From contig JQID01000201.1 of the NCBI GenBank assembly GCA_000770645.1, forward strand, positions 1 through 64,000: DNA of 64,000 nucleotides. The letters are read 5' to 3'. The notes beneath the pieces were generated by a model that saw only the letters and a list, made by a program, of their open reading frames with translations, did not search any database and was not told the origin of the DNA. Below are positions 15,945-25,025 of this stretch, piece by piece (within the stretch, counting starts at the first letter, position 1; the number at the start of each line of letters is the position of its first letter). Source of the DNA: Desulfosporosinus sp. Tol-M (lineage in GTDB: Bacteria; Bacillota; Desulfitobacteriia; Desulfitobacteriales; Desulfitobacteriaceae). A program made the position numbers and the translations under genes.

Positions 15945-16727
15945 ATGGAAACCAAGGAAACGGTCTTAATTAAGACGAATCAATTAAATAAACGGTATGG
16001 GTCTGTCCCTGTGGTCAAAGACCTCAACTTAGAAGTTAAGAGCGGGGAAATATTTGGCTTCCTCGGACCAAACGGTTCAGGTAAAACGACCACTATTAAA
16101 ATGCTTACAGGGCTTTTGGATCCCAGTGAAGGAGAAGTATTTATTTGCGGCTATGATATAAAAAAACAGCCAACACAAGCTAAGGCCTTGATGGCCTATG
16201 TGCCTGAGCAGCCTAAATTGTACAATAAGCTTTCTGCACGGGAATTCTTAAAGCTTATTTCCGCTCTTTACCGTGTGCCTAAAGAAATCGCCAAAGAAAG
16301 AGCAGAACAATTTTTAGAGATGTTTGTACTTGAAGGACGGGCGGATGAATTATTGGAGGGCTACTCCCATGGTATGCGGCAGAAGGTAGTGTTGGCAGCG
16401 GCACTTATCCACCAGCCTAAGGTCATCCTTCTGGATGAACCTACTGTGGGTCTTGATCCGGCCAGTGCCCGTCTTCTGAAAGACATCCTGCAGGAGATGG
16501 CCCGGCAGGGGGCGGCAGTTTTTATCTCTACTCATATTCTGGAGATTGCTGAAAGAATGTGTCATCGGGTCGCTATACTTAAGGAGGGTCTACTGATTGC
16601 TCAAGGCAGCCCTGAGGAACTGCGTCAGAGAGTAGGGCACGGTGGGGAAAGCTTGGAAGATATCTTCCTTGAACTAACCGGCGGTCACGAAAATGCTGAA
16701 ATAATAAAAAGCCTGGAGGAGGAATAA
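15945..16727 (+). CDS. ABC transporter ATP-binding protein (ABC-2 exporter type)
   Basis: This is the ATPase of an ABC-2 exporter in the CcmA/NatA class. Walker A is GPNGSGKTT, the Q-loop lies in AYVPEQPKLY, the signature is the degenerate YSHGMRQKV, Walker B is VILLDEPTVGLDP and the H-loop is STHIL. The length is 260 aa from the ATG at 15945, which follows AAAGGAGGTAC; an upstream in-frame ATG at 15918 has no site. It is followed 5 bp later by its membrane partner. The substrate cannot be read from sequence. Confidence 0.88.
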   Translation: METKETVLIKTNQLNKRYGSVPVVKDLNLEVKSGEIFGFLGPNGSGKTTTIKMLTGLLDPSEGEVFICGYDIKKQPTQAKALMAYVPEQPKLYNKLSAREFLKLISALYRVPKEIAKERAEQFLEMFVLEGRADELLEGYSHGMRQKVVLAAALIHQPKVILLDEPTVGLDPASARLLKDILQEMARQGAAVFISTHILEIAERMCHRVAILKEGLLIAQGSPEELRQRVGHGGESLEDIFLELTGGHENAEIIKSLEEE

Positions 16728-16732
16728 AACCG

Positions 16733-18601
16733 GTGAGAATAGAATTACTTCCCCCTCTGACCGATCCTCCACCAGAACAAACTTTTGCCCAGGATTTTAA
16801 GTTGTTGTTGAAAAACCAAATGCTGGTTGCCTGGAATACAATGCGACAGCGACCGTTGGGCACTTTCTTCGGGATTATTGTCCTCTTAGTTCTGGTGCTG
16901 GCTATCTTGGTTTCCTTGGGTTCTTTTGCCTATGGCGCTTTAAAAACGATGCCCCCTCAAATAGCTCGGGGGTTTCTCTCCCTGTTATTTATGGTAGGAC
17001 TAGCCAGTCAGGTTTTTTTTGGTATTACGGCAGCTTTTGCCGCCCTGTATATGTCTGATGATTTGGAGCTGCTTTTCATGGCGCCCGTTCCCCTCAAGGT
17101 CGTTTTTGCTGTAAAGTCCCTATCTGTTCTGGGCAGTAATTTATTAATAGCCATTTTGTTTGCCTTTTTACCGGGAGTGTTCTACGGTCTCCTCTTTCAA
17201 GCAGGAGCATTATTTTACTGCCTGGTTGTTTTGGTAGGCATTGGGTTATGGGTAATAGGTACAGCTGTTGCCGAACTAATCAATCTTTTGGTGATGCGTA
17301 TTGTACCGCCGCATAGGAGTAAGGAAGCTATTGGTTTTATTGGAGCTATTGCAGGCATTCTGATTGCCCTTGTCTTTCAGATGCCTAATTTAATGTTTAA
17401 CAGTCAGGAAGGGCTAAACATAGGTGCTTGGCTGGAAGGACAAGAACGAGTGCTTCAGATCATGGACTTTTTCCCTTGGGGATGGGGTTCGCTCTCCTTA
17501 ATTGAAGGAATTTCAGGAAACTTCCTCGCTGGAATGGGATGGGGTCTTTTCATACTTTTGGTGGGTGGGCTGCTTTTTATGATCGCTTTTGTTCTGCTTG
17601 AACGGGGATTCCGCCGAGGGTTTATTGCGCTGAGCCAGGGAAAAGGCGGCAGGCGTCGTAAGGTAGTGAAGTTGGAAAGGAATTTCCGACGGGAGAGTAT
17701 TTCATATTTTTTTAAGGAAAAAGTTACTTATACAGCTTCTCCCTGGTTAGGAATGTGGGCAGTGGCTAAAAAAGATTTGCTTTCTATGAAGCGTGACACT
17801 CGGGAATGGTTTGGCTATATGGTTCCTTTGATTATCATGGCTTTTTTTATAGGTCAATATTTCCTGTCTTCTGAGAAATCCAGCCAGGCTTCCTTGATCA
17901 CAGTTTTAATCATGTACACTATCATGTTCAGCGGTAATATGGCTTTGCTCTCTTTTGGCAGAGAGGGAGAAGCCGATTGGCTCTTAAATAGTGTACCACT
18001 TGCCGGATGGCCTATAGTATGGGGAAAATTAGTTGCTGCTGTTCTACCTACCCTGGTGTTAATGGAAACCTTGCTGGTAGGTACTGCCTTAGTAATAGGT
18101 GTTTCCGCCACTTTAATCATCGGGCTTGTATTGGCGGCAGTGCTCCTTAGTTTAGGCTCAAGTGCTATCGGGCTTTTTTATTCCATCAATAACTGCCGCT
18201 ATAATCCAGATAAGCCTCAACAGCGTATTTCGCCTGGCGCTTCCATGCTCATGTATATTGTGAATTTGCTTTTCATACTCTTCTTGGCCTTAGGATTAAG
18301 CTATCTTATCCCACCCGGGGAGCTGGTTGCAATTATTACGAACCTCCCGCCCCTAAAATTTGAGGGAGGGTTTTTGTCAGCTCTAATATATGGACTTTAT
18401 CTCTTGAGCCGTCCCCTGATGTGGTCGGCAACTTTACGGATTATCCTGGGAATAATTGTGACCGGCGGAGTATGGTCGTTGATATTTTTTGGATTTATGG
18501 TTGCTACGGTGCGGCAAAGCAGGAAAGGCTTTCGGGTTGAACTTGTCACAGGCAGCAAGAAAAAGTCCGGTAAAAACCTGCCCTCTGGTAAAAAGTTATG
18601 A
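16733..18601 (+). CDS. ABC-2 type permease subunit
   Basis: The 622-aa protein has many hydrophobic segments, about twelve, grouped in two halves separated by a basic loop (GKGGRRRKVVKLERNFRRES) near residue 305. This is the layout of the large clostridial ABC permeases that pair with one CcmA-like ATPase. It starts with GTG at 16733 after GGAGGAGG and ends in a lysine-rich cytosolic tail. Its partner is the preceding ATPase gene. The substrate is unknown. Confidence 0.8.
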   Translation: MRIELLPPLTDPPPEQTFAQDFKLLLKNQMLVAWNTMRQRPLGTFFGIIVLLVLVLAILVSLGSFAYGALKTMPPQIARGFLSLLFMVGLASQVFFGITAAFAALYMSDDLELLFMAPVPLKVVFAVKSLSVLGSNLLIAILFAFLPGVFYGLLFQAGALFYCLVVLVGIGLWVIGTAVAELINLLVMRIVPPHRSKEAIGFIGAIAGILIALVFQMPNLMFNSQEGLNIGAWLEGQERVLQIMDFFPWGWGSLSLIEGISGNFLAGMGWGLFILLVGGLLFMIAFVLLERGFRRGFIALSQGKGGRRRKVVKLERNFRRESISYFFKEKVTYTASPWLGMWAVAKKDLLSMKRDTREWFGYMVPLIIMAFFIGQYFLSSEKSSQASLITVLIMYTIMFSGNMALLSFGREGEADWLLNSVPLAGWPIVWGKLVAAVLPTLVLMETLLVGTALVIGVSATLIIGLVLAAVLLSLGSSAIGLFYSINNCRYNPDKPQQRISPGASMLMYIVNLLFILFLALGLSYLIPPGELVAIITNLPPLKFEGGFLSALIYGLYLLSRPLMWSATLRIILGIIVTGGVWSLIFFGFMVATVRQSRKGFRVELVTGSKKKSGKNLPSGKKL

Positions 18602-18624
18602 TGACTAGTTTTTGTTGAGCATTG

Positions 18625-18658
18625 AGCCGGGTGCATGTTATTCATGCATCCGGCTTTT
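18625..18658 (+). terminator. Terminator of the ABC exporter operon
   Basis: AGCCGGGTGCATG and CATGCATCCGGCT form a long stem around TTATT, followed by TTTT, 24 bp after the permease stop. Confidence 0.8.
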
Positions 18659-18725
18659 CCTGCGTCACAGGACGCTTAGGTTGTACCTAATCCCTGCACC
18701 AATCCCTGGGCGGCGACACAAGCCA

Positions 18726-18902
18726 GAGGAAGTTTCTTAGCTTAGAGAGCACGGAGAGAGGAATCGCGTCAATGAGTGCAGACGATAAGGTGTGAAGAAA
18801 CGCAACGGTTAACATGCAGAAAAGCCCAGAGGTTTTGCGTTTTAGCCTTAGCGTCAAGCGAATAGCGATGGAACGTGTGCGAACGCGCTAAGAGACTTCC
18901 TC
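18726..18902 (-). mobile_element. MITE-like non-coding element, copy B (177 bp, inverted relative to copy A)
   Basis: The reverse complement matches 6462-6638 over the same 177 bp with only scattered changes. The terminal inverted repeats are GAGGAAGTTTCTTAGC (18726-18741) and GCTAAGAGACTTCCTC (18887-18902), matching at 15 of 16 positions. A shortened extra end, AAACTTCCTCC, lies at 18917-18927, mirroring the 38-bp duplication of copy A. The element fills most of the 394-bp gap before spoIIIAA. Confidence 0.78.
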
Positions 18903-18995
18903 CGAACGTGCTTGTAAACTTCCTCCACTTTTTCCAGTCTAATCATGTCTAAAACAAAAACTGAGGACATACCATCAATCAAGGGAGGCAATGAC

Positions 18996-20060
18996 GTGTC
19001 GCTGCATTACACGCTATCTGTCGTTCAGGATTCTAAATTGAGGTCTAATTTGCCAAAACCCATGCCCCCTCATCCGGAGGAGAACCTTTCCGGCCCAGAT
19101 CAGAGTGTAGCCTTATGGAGGGATATGGCTAAGTGGTTTGGCGAAGATGTTCGCTCAGTTTTAGACAAGATCAGGACTATCTCCTTTCATGAGGTTGAGG
19201 AGATCCGCTTGCGCGTGGGACAGCCACTCTTGGTTCGCACCTCAGACTCGGATCTTTTCCTCAACCGGGAAGGCGGAGTAACGAGCCCGGAAAAGGCTTA
19301 CTTCGTTAGGCAGGAAGATCTGGTCTGTGCGCTGGAACGAATGACTCACAGTTCGATTTATGCTGCCGAAGAGGATCTTAAACAGGGATTTTTAACCCTT
19401 CCGGGAGGGAATCGAGTAGGGGTAACCGGAGAGGCAGTCATATTACGTGGTCAAATTCAAACGTTGAAACACGTTTCTGCCCTGAACCTTCGCATTGCCC
19501 GGGAAATTAAGGGACAAGGTCTGAAGATCATGCCCTTACTCTTAGGAGCAGACGGAATGTTAAGGCATACTCTCCTGATATCTCCGCCTCGGGCTGGTAA
19601 AACAACCCTCTTACGTGATCTGATTCGCATAATTAGTAACGGGGTTCCGCAAATAGGGCTCAGAGGGCAGACTGTCGGCGTCGTGGATGAACGTGGGGAA
19701 CTGGCTGGGATGTGGCAAGGGGTGCCCACCTATAACTTGGGATACCGCACAGACGTATTGGACGGTTGCCCCAAAGCCAGGGGGATGAACATGATCGTTC
19801 GTTCTATGGCCCCTCAAGTGATGGCCATGGATGAGCTCGGTCACACCGATGATGCTGCGGCCCTAATGGATGCCTTACGCACCGGGGTGCGGGTTCTTAG
19901 TACGGCACACGCCGGTACTTTAGAAGAAGCACGGGGCAGGCCGACCTTAGCTCATTTGCTGGAGCAAGGAGTTTTTGAGCGTCTGGTTGTGTTAAGCAGA
20001 AAACATGGGCCGGGAACGATCGACGGAGTTTATGATCTGAAGACAGGGAGGATCCTGTGA
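18996..20060 (+). CDS. spoIIIAA: Stage III sporulation protein AA (ATPase)
   Basis: SpoIIIAA is the secretion-type ATPase of the SpoIIIA-SpoIIQ channel linking mother cell and forespore. It has Walker A SPPRAGKTTLLRD, the start of an RSMAPQVMAMDELG Walker B segment and the family stretch EEIRLRVGQPLLV. The GTG at 18996 is preferred because AAGGGAGG lies 7 bases ahead of it; an upstream in-frame ATG at 18945 has no site. The 354-aa product still has an N-terminal extension of about 45 residues over the usual length. First gene of the eight-gene operon; the sigma-E promoter could not be assigned with confidence. Confidence 0.92.
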   Translation: MSLHYTLSVVQDSKLRSNLPKPMPPHPEENLSGPDQSVALWRDMAKWFGEDVRSVLDKIRTISFHEVEEIRLRVGQPLLVRTSDSDLFLNREGGVTSPEKAYFVRQEDLVCALERMTHSSIYAAEEDLKQGFLTLPGGNRVGVTGEAVILRGQIQTLKHVSALNLRIAREIKGQGLKIMPLLLGADGMLRHTLLISPPRAGKTTLLRDLIRIISNGVPQIGLRGQTVGVVDERGELAGMWQGVPTYNLGYRTDVLDGCPKARGMNMIVRSMAPQVMAMDELGHTDDAAALMDALRTGVRVLSTAHAGTLEEARGRPTLAHLLEQGVFERLVVLSRKHGPGTIDGVYDLKTGRIL

Positions 20061-20569
20061 TGCTCATAATGGGATGTGTCGCACTTATCGCCGGGTGCGG
20101 GAGTTTGGGAGTCTGGTTAGCTCATAGAATTCGACTTAGACCGGTAGAATTACGAGAATGTTTGATGGCCTTGGCACTTCTGGATACGGAAATTGTTTGG
20201 GGGTCGACCCCTTTGCCAGAGGCCTTCCGTAGCGTAAAGGAACGTACGGATCCACCCTGGCAAGGTTTTTTTGCGGAACTCCAGGAACGCTTGCAGCGGG
20301 GAGAGTCAGCAAGCTTGGCTTGGAAAGAGACAATCTTCACCCAGAATCAGCATTTCTGTTTGAAACAAGAAGACTGGCAAGTGATCAGTGACGTTGGCAA
20401 AGGATTAGGTCGCTCGGACAGTCATGAGCAACACAAACAAATAGAACTGGTGGGGCGTCAACTCGCCTTAATTAAGGATCAAGCAGGAATATGGTCTGAC
20501 AAGCAAGCTAAAATGTGGTCCTATTTGGGCTTCCTCTGTGGGATCGCAGGTGTGCTCATTTTAATTTAA
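20060..20569 (+). CDS. spoIIIAB: Stage III sporulation protein AB
   Basis: This 170-aa-class membrane protein of the SpoIIIA channel has an N-terminal hydrophobic segment (MLIMGCVALIAGCGSLG), a helical body resembling type II secretion GspF-like proteins and a C-terminal hydrophobic end (LGFLCGIAGVLILI). Its ATG overlaps the spoIIIAA stop (TGATG), so the two are translationally coupled. Confidence 0.9.
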   Translation: MLIMGCVALIAGCGSLGVWLAHRIRLRPVELRECLMALALLDTEIVWGSTPLPEAFRSVKERTDPPWQGFFAELQERLQRGESASLAWKETIFTQNQHFCLKQEDWQVISDVGKGLGRSDSHEQHKQIELVGRQLALIKDQAGIWSDKQAKMWSYLGFLCGIAGVLILI

Positions 20570-20590
20570 CCATGGAGAGGAGTCGGAAAA

Positions 20591-20788
20591 ATGAGCTTTA
20601 ATCTAATTATTACTGTTGCGGGAATTGGTATTTTGGTCGGAGTATTAGCATCCGTGTTGGAACAATCCGGCCGCAAGGAAATGGCTCAGAGCGTTACGAT
20701 AATAGGTGTTATTGTGGTTCTCTATATTGTAGTTCAATCTATCGCGGAATTATTTACCATGGTTAAGAGTGTTTTTAACCTTTACTAG
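20591..20788 (+). CDS. spoIIIAC: Stage III sporulation protein AC
   Basis: A 65-aa protein with two transmembrane helices and the family motif EQSGRKEMAQ between them. It is a small integral subunit of the SpoIIIA complex. The ATG follows GAGAGGAGTCGG. It lies between spoIIIAB and spoIIIAD in the standard order. Confidence 0.93.
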   Translation: MSFNLIITVAGIGILVGVLASVLEQSGRKEMAQSVTIIGVIVVLYIVVQSIAELFTMVKSVFNLY

Positions 20789-20799
20789 GGGGCTATAAC

Positions 20800-21186
20800 G
20801 TGGAGATATGGCAAATCGTAGGGTTAGCCCTGATTGTTACAGTGATTAGTGTTGTTCTGAAGCAGGTCCGACCGGAAATTGCCTTGCAACTGACCATTTT
20901 AGCAGGAGCGTCGATTTTTATCCTCGTGATGAGTAAAATCAAGGTCATTGTTGATGTGCTCCAGAACCTGGCAGATCAAGCTAATATCAGCTCTTATTAC
21001 TTACTCATTATTTTAAAAATAGTGGGTGTGGCCTATCTGGCAGAGTTTGGCGCTCAAATATGCCGTGATGCGGGGGAAGGCGCCTTGGCCAGCAAAATTG
21101 AGCTTGCTGCTAAAGTTGGGGTCATTGTCTTAGCCATTCCAATTATTGTAGCCATTACAGAGTCACTGGTACGACTCGTTCCGTGA
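20800..21186 (+). CDS. spoIIIAD: Stage III sporulation protein AD
   Basis: A 128-aa integral membrane protein with about four hydrophobic helices, homologous in its first half to SpoIIIAC (KQVRPEIALQ). The segment YLAEFGAQICRDAGEGALASKIELAAK is characteristic of the family. It starts with GTG at 20800 after AGGGGG. Membrane subunit of the SpoIIIA channel. Confidence 0.93.
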   Translation: MEIWQIVGLALIVTVISVVLKQVRPEIALQLTILAGASIFILVMSKIKVIVDVLQNLADQANISSYYLLIILKIVGVAYLAEFGAQICRDAGEGALASKIELAAKVGVIVLAIPIIVAITESLVRLVP

Positions 21187-21196
21187 GGTGATGTAT

Positions 21197-22366
21197 TTGC
21201 GACGATTCTTCGCTGGGTTACTATTATTTGTCGTCTTGATTTGTGGGACAACTTCCCCTTTACTTGCCGGGGAGGTTACTTCTCAAACGGATTCAACAGG
21301 ACTTGCCGAGCAGATTGATCTGAGTCAAATGCGGGGGTATCTGGAACAACTGGATTCTGATGTAGTGAAGGCTATGCCTGGGTTCTCCTTGGCCCGAATG
21401 TTTGAGGATTTAAAGAGCGGAACGTTGGATCTGCGCCCGGAAAAGCTAGGCCAGAGTTTAATGGGAATACTTGGACGGGAAATTTTGAACAGTGCTCCTT
21501 TAATCGGCAAGTTGCTTATTTTAGCCGTTCTCTGTGCAGTGTTGGGGCAACTGCAGGCAGCCTATGGCGGAGAAGTTGGGAAAATAGCCCGGATTATGAC
21601 TTACCTTGTTCTGTTTAGTTTGGCCCTAACTTCTTTTCGGGAGGCCTTAGGTGTCGCCACGGAGACAATTGAGAAGATGGTTGGGCTGATGCAAACGTTG
21701 TTTCCGGTAATGTTAACCTTACTGATCTCCATGGGTAACCTAACCAGCGCAGCCTTGTTTAAACCTCTCATTCTGGGGAGCTTGACGGTATTAGCCACTC
21801 TGATCAAAACGGTTGTCTTACCGCTCTTTTTTCTGGCAGCCGTACTGAGACTTTTTAATCATATTTCTGAACAATTTAAGCTTAGTAAACTCGCTGGACT
21901 TCTAGAATTTGCGGGTAAATTAAGTTTAGGCGTCATTATGACCGTGTTTATCGGGGTTATGACGGTTCAAGGGGTGACGGGGGGGGTCGCGGATAGCGTA
22001 GTTTTCCGGACCGCTAAGTATTCGGCGGATCTTATCCCAGTCGTAGGCAAATTTTTTAAAGATGCTGTTGAGCTGGTTATTACATCCGGTTTACTGCTCA
22101 AAAATGCTGTCGGAATCATTGCCTTGCTGGCAATTATTGTGATCTGTGTCGCTCCTATGGTGAAACTACTAGCCATGATTCTTATGTTTCGTATTTCTGC
22201 TGCCCTCACTGAACCACTCGGCGAAAAGGCTCTTGCGGAAAGTCTCCAGGATATGGCCAAGAGTCTAACCTTAATCGTAGTAACGGTAGCTGCGGTGGCG
22301 ATTATGTTTTTTATGACCGTTGCAGTAGTCATAGGAACGGGAACCTTTTCCGTGATGTTGCATTAA
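21197..22366 (+). CDS. spoIIIAE: Stage III sporulation protein AE
   Basis: A large polytopic membrane protein with an N-terminal signal-like helix (RRFFAGLLLFVVLICG), an extracytoplasmic stretch and about seven later helices. The anti-Shine-Dalgarno match GAGGTGAT (21185-21192) overlaps in-frame GTG 21188 and ATG 21191 and is properly spaced for a TTG at 21197, chosen here (389 aa); ATG 21191 would give 391. Forms part of the mother-cell membrane channel. Confidence 0.9.
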   Translation: MRRFFAGLLLFVVLICGTTSPLLAGEVTSQTDSTGLAEQIDLSQMRGYLEQLDSDVVKAMPGFSLARMFEDLKSGTLDLRPEKLGQSLMGILGREILNSAPLIGKLLILAVLCAVLGQLQAAYGGEVGKIARIMTYLVLFSLALTSFREALGVATETIEKMVGLMQTLFPVMLTLLISMGNLTSAALFKPLILGSLTVLATLIKTVVLPLFFLAAVLRLFNHISEQFKLSKLAGLLEFAGKLSLGVIMTVFIGVMTVQGVTGGVADSVVFRTAKYSADLIPVVGKFFKDAVELVITSGLLLKNAVGIIALLAIIVICVAPMVKLLAMILMFRISAALTEPLGEKALAESLQDMAKSLTLIVVTVAAVAIMFFMTVAVVIGTGTFSVMLH

Positions 22367-22381
22367 GGGAGGTGAAGCACT

Positions 22382-22963
22382 GTGCAGACGTTACAGACAC
22401 TTGTGCGCAATTTGATCGTGATCTTGCTGTTGGCCACCTTTCTGGAAATGCTGCTTCCCAATAAATCGATGCGCGGATTTGTCCAGATGGTGATGGGTTT
22501 ATTTGTGATTTCTGCGGTTCTCGCTCCGATCACAACGTTTTTGCATACTCCTTTGGAGATGGAAATACCAGCTTGGACAGCCACAAACCCCCAGGATTTA
22601 CCGGCAATAGCCACGGAAGGGCAAGGACTAAAATTGGCACGCAATGCTTTCCAAGAGCAATACCGCCAGATTCTTGTCCATCAGATTCAAGCCCTCGCAC
22701 TGGGTTTTGAGGGAGTCGAGGGAGCGGAGGTCATCGTTGAATTTGAAGAGGGGGCGGGCGGCTTAACGGAGCAGCCGAAGATAGCGCTGATTGAAGTTAC
22801 ACTCACTTCTGCAAAAGGAGAAATATCTCCAGTCCAATCCGTTACGATCGGACAATCACCCCCCCCTACGGAAAACCAGTCCCCCAGAGCCGATAGGGTA
22901 CGTGAAAGGATTGCCGAGCTAATGAGCATTTCCCAGGAAAAGATTATCGTTCAAGAAGGTTAG
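22382..22963 (+). CDS. spoIIIAF: Stage III sporulation protein AF
   Basis: A 193-aa protein with two N-terminal transmembrane helices flanking the family motif NKSMRGFVQMVMGLFV and a soluble C-terminal domain. The GTG start follows GGGAGGTGA. It is the sixth gene of the spoIIIA operon. Confidence 0.9.
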   Translation: MQTLQTLVRNLIVILLLATFLEMLLPNKSMRGFVQMVMGLFVISAVLAPITTFLHTPLEMEIPAWTATNPQDLPAIATEGQGLKLARNAFQEQYRQILVHQIQALALGFEGVEGAEVIVEFEEGAGGLTEQPKIALIEVTLTSAKGEISPVQSVTIGQSPPPTENQSPRADRVRERIAELMSISQEKIIVQEG

Positions 22964-22997
22964 GAAGAAAAAATAAGTTTAGAAGGAGATTCTGAAG

Positions 22998-23567
22998 ATG
23001 AAGATAATTAAAGATATTTCATCATCAAACAAAATGTTCATTGGTTTTGTTGTACTCATTGCGCTGGGGATGTCACTCATTTATATCGGGAAAGAGTCTG
23101 TAACGCCTGCTCAGGAAACACTGTCTAAATCTGCTGAGACAACTTCGTTGGCGACCTCCGTGACAAAAATAGGTGTTTTGGAAAAAGAATTAGAGAGCAA
23201 ACTGCAAGCCAATTTATTGCAGATGGAAGGAGCAGGTAAGGTGCTGGTCTCGGTAAGCTTTTCAACTGGACTAAAAACTGAGTATGCGCGTAATGAGAAT
23301 GTTACTAAACGAACTTCAAAGGAAACAGACAAAACAGGAGGAATTCGGGAAACGACGGAAGTAACGCAAAATAATCAAATAGTCATGCCCAGTGGTTCAT
23401 CCCAACCGGTTATGGTAATGGAAGATCGTCCGGAGGTGGCCGGAGTTTTAATTATTGCGGAGGGTGCCAGGGACGCCAAGGTGAGAGAGGGGATTCATAC
23501 GGCAGTACAAACGCTCCTGAATATACCAGGGTCTAAAATTACCGTTGTGTCGATGGGAGGTTCATAA
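22998..23567 (+). CDS. spoIIIAG: Stage III sporulation protein AG
   Basis: A 189-aa bitopic protein: a short cytoplasmic N-terminus, one helix (MFIGFVVLIALGMSLIYIG) and an intermembrane domain with a ring-building motif (LEKELESKLQANLLQMEGAGKVLVSVS, and RPEVAGVLIIAEGA). SpoIIIAG forms a large ring in the space between mother cell and forespore. The ATG follows AGAAGGAGA. Confidence 0.92.
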   Translation: MKIIKDISSSNKMFIGFVVLIALGMSLIYIGKESVTPAQETLSKSAETTSLATSVTKIGVLEKELESKLQANLLQMEGAGKVLVSVSFSTGLKTEYARNENVTKRTSKETDKTGGIRETTEVTQNNQIVMPSGSSQPVMVMEDRPEVAGVLIIAEGARDAKVREGIHTAVQTLLNIPGSKITVVSMGGS

Positions 23568-23570
23568 CGT

Positions 23571-24146
23571 ATGTTTAATAATCGAGTAAAGCGACCGGTC
23601 ATCCTGTTTATCGGACACATGAATAAGATGTGGTTGGGAGGACTCGTGAGTTTGGTGGTGATCCTTGCGGCACTTGGGATTGGGATGATGAAGGCCCAAC
23701 CACCCGCCTACTTTTCAGTTCAATCAAGTTTACCTGTCAATGCCTCCGTGGAGGACAGTTCGATTCAATTTGAAGTGGAAACAGTCAAGCAAAACGATGC
23801 CGGGGAAAATTATTTTGTGAATTATCGCTTGAAACGAGAACAGTTTCGCCAGGAAACAAAAGCTATGCTCTCGGAGTTGCTGAACTCCACGGTAGACAAG
23901 AATAAAGGGCAAGCGCAAGAAAAATGGCTTGCACTCAGTACGAAAATTCTTCAAGAAGGAGAAATCGAGAATCTTCTCAAAATAAAAGGGTTTCAAGATG
24001 TTGTGGCGGATGTCTTTTCGGAAAACGTTACCGTAATTATTTATGCTCCTAGCTTAACGCCGAATGAAGTGAGTATCATTCAAGACATTGTCGTCCAAGT
24101 AACAAAAGTCCGATTGGATAAGATTACGATAGCAGCTAGAAAATAA
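23571..24146 (+). CDS. spoIIIAH: Stage III sporulation protein AH
   Basis: A 191-aa bitopic protein with one N-terminal helix (GLVSLVVILAALGIGMM) and an extracytoplasmic YscJ/FliF-like domain near the C-terminus. SpoIIIAH binds SpoIIQ across the intermembrane space. It lies only 3 bp after spoIIIAG, with GGGAGG inside the end of that gene as ribosome binding site. Last gene of the operon. Confidence 0.92.
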   Translation: MFNNRVKRPVILFIGHMNKMWLGGLVSLVVILAALGIGMMKAQPPAYFSVQSSLPVNASVEDSSIQFEVETVKQNDAGENYFVNYRLKREQFRQETKAMLSELLNSTVDKNKGQAQEKWLALSTKILQEGEIENLLKIKGFQDVVADVFSENVTVIIYAPSLTPNEVSIIQDIVVQVTKVRLDKITIAARK

Positions 24147-24270
24147 ATCGGACAGACATCGTCGAGACTGAAAACTTTCCACATACACATCAGCATCAAT
24201 AGGATCTTTTGCCAGATCATCAATTTATTGGGGGCATTACACAGTACAATGACCGTAAGTATTTTAGGTT

Positions 24271-24300
24271 GGGGAGAAGCTTTACGCTCTCCCCGTTTCT
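24271..24300 (+). terminator. Terminator after the spoIIIA operon
   Basis: GGGGAGA and TCTCCCC pair around a 10-base loop, followed by GTTTCT. The stem is G+C rich though the T-run is short. It lies 125 bp downstream of spoIIIAH. Confidence 0.55.
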
Positions 24301-24389
24301 ATAATAAGATGTCACACATGAGAGGAGATTTGCTTCTATGGAATATGAAGAGTTTTTGAAGGGGGTGTGCTCGTGTTCGCAGATTGCCT

Positions 24390-24418
24390 TTGCCAGATTA
24401 GTCTTTATTTGTTATAAT
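24390..24418 (+). promoter_or_regulatory. Sigma-A promoter of the yqhY-nusB cluster
   Basis: TTGCCA at 24390-24395 and TATAAT at 24413-24418 are separated by exactly 17 bases. The predicted transcript would have a leader of about 150 bases. Confidence 0.75.
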
Positions 24419-24488
24419 AGCGACAACATTGGATAAAGGAAACTTTAGGTGGAGTTTTAACTCAATCTTGGTTAAGTTAGGTTTTCCA

Positions 24489-24552
24489 AGGGTAAAATGT
24501 TCAATATTTGAACCCTAAACATCGAGCCTCGAACATCGGGCCTCGAACATCG
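24489..24552 (+). repeat. Hairpin plus 14-bp-period direct repeats in the yqhY leader
   Basis: AGGGT and ACCCT (24489-24515) can close a hairpin. AACATCGAGCCTCG at 24518-24531 is repeated as AACATCGGGCCTCG at 24532-24545, then AACATCG. The same 14-bp period with a related core (CGAGGTTCGAG) occurs reversed at 30330-30365. Confidence 0.7.
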
Positions 24553-24570
24553 ATATGGAGGTGAAGAGAT

Positions 24571-24972
24571 ATGGAAAGCTTGGGAACGGAAAATTCCCTC
24601 GGTTCTATTCGGATTGCTGATGAAGTAGTTGAAGTTATTGCCGGATTAGCAGCTTCTGAAGTCGGGGGAGTAGTTAGCATGAGCGGGGGTCTGGTTGGAG
24701 ATCTTGCGCACATGTTAGGGAGAAATAAAAACCTGTCTAAAGGGGTCAAGGTTGAAGTTGGCGAACATGAGGTTGCCGTAGATCTTTTTATTGTGGTGGA
24801 GTATGGCGTATCAATTCCTGAGGTCGCTTTATACGTGCAGGAAGCGGTGAAGGAAGCCATTGAAAGAATGACTGGGCTCATGGTCGTAGAAGCAAATGTT
24901 CATGTGCAAGGGGTAAACTTCAAATCGATACCGGAAACCAAAATCAAAGAAGAAGAATTTCTTCTGAAGTAG
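24571..24972 (+). CDS. yqhY: Asp23/Gls24 family protein (YqhY type)
   Basis: The 133-aa protein has the Asp23 pattern GSIRIADEVVEVIAGLAASEVGGV, VEVGEHEVAVDLFIVVEYGVSIPEVA and the late VEANVHVQGV. Family members sit at the membrane through AmaP; in Bacillus YqhY is linked to acetyl-CoA carboxylase control. Here no accBC genes are adjacent. The ATG follows GGAGGTGAAGAG. It is the first gene of a cluster with amaP, a DUF2273 gene and nusB. Confidence 0.9.
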   Translation: MESLGTENSLGSIRIADEVVEVIAGLAASEVGGVVSMSGGLVGDLAHMLGRNKNLSKGVKVEVGEHEVAVDLFIVVEYGVSIPEVALYVQEAVKEAIERMTGLMVVEANVHVQGVNFKSIPETKIKEEEFLLK

Positions 24973-25025
24973 AGTGGTCCCCCCCTGGATATGCCAGGGG
25001 GGGTTTCTGAAAGAGGGGACGACAA

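Noticed and set aside
18960-18996. CATACCAT as a sigma-E -10 for spoIIIAA
   Set aside because: The start site would fall on the ribosome binding site and no good -35 lies at the right spacing.
24338-24436. 33-codon frame (start MEYEEFLKGV) with AGAGGAGA upstream
   Set aside because: It overlaps the strong TTGCCA-N17-TATAAT promoter of the yqhY cluster and has no recognisable features; likely chance.
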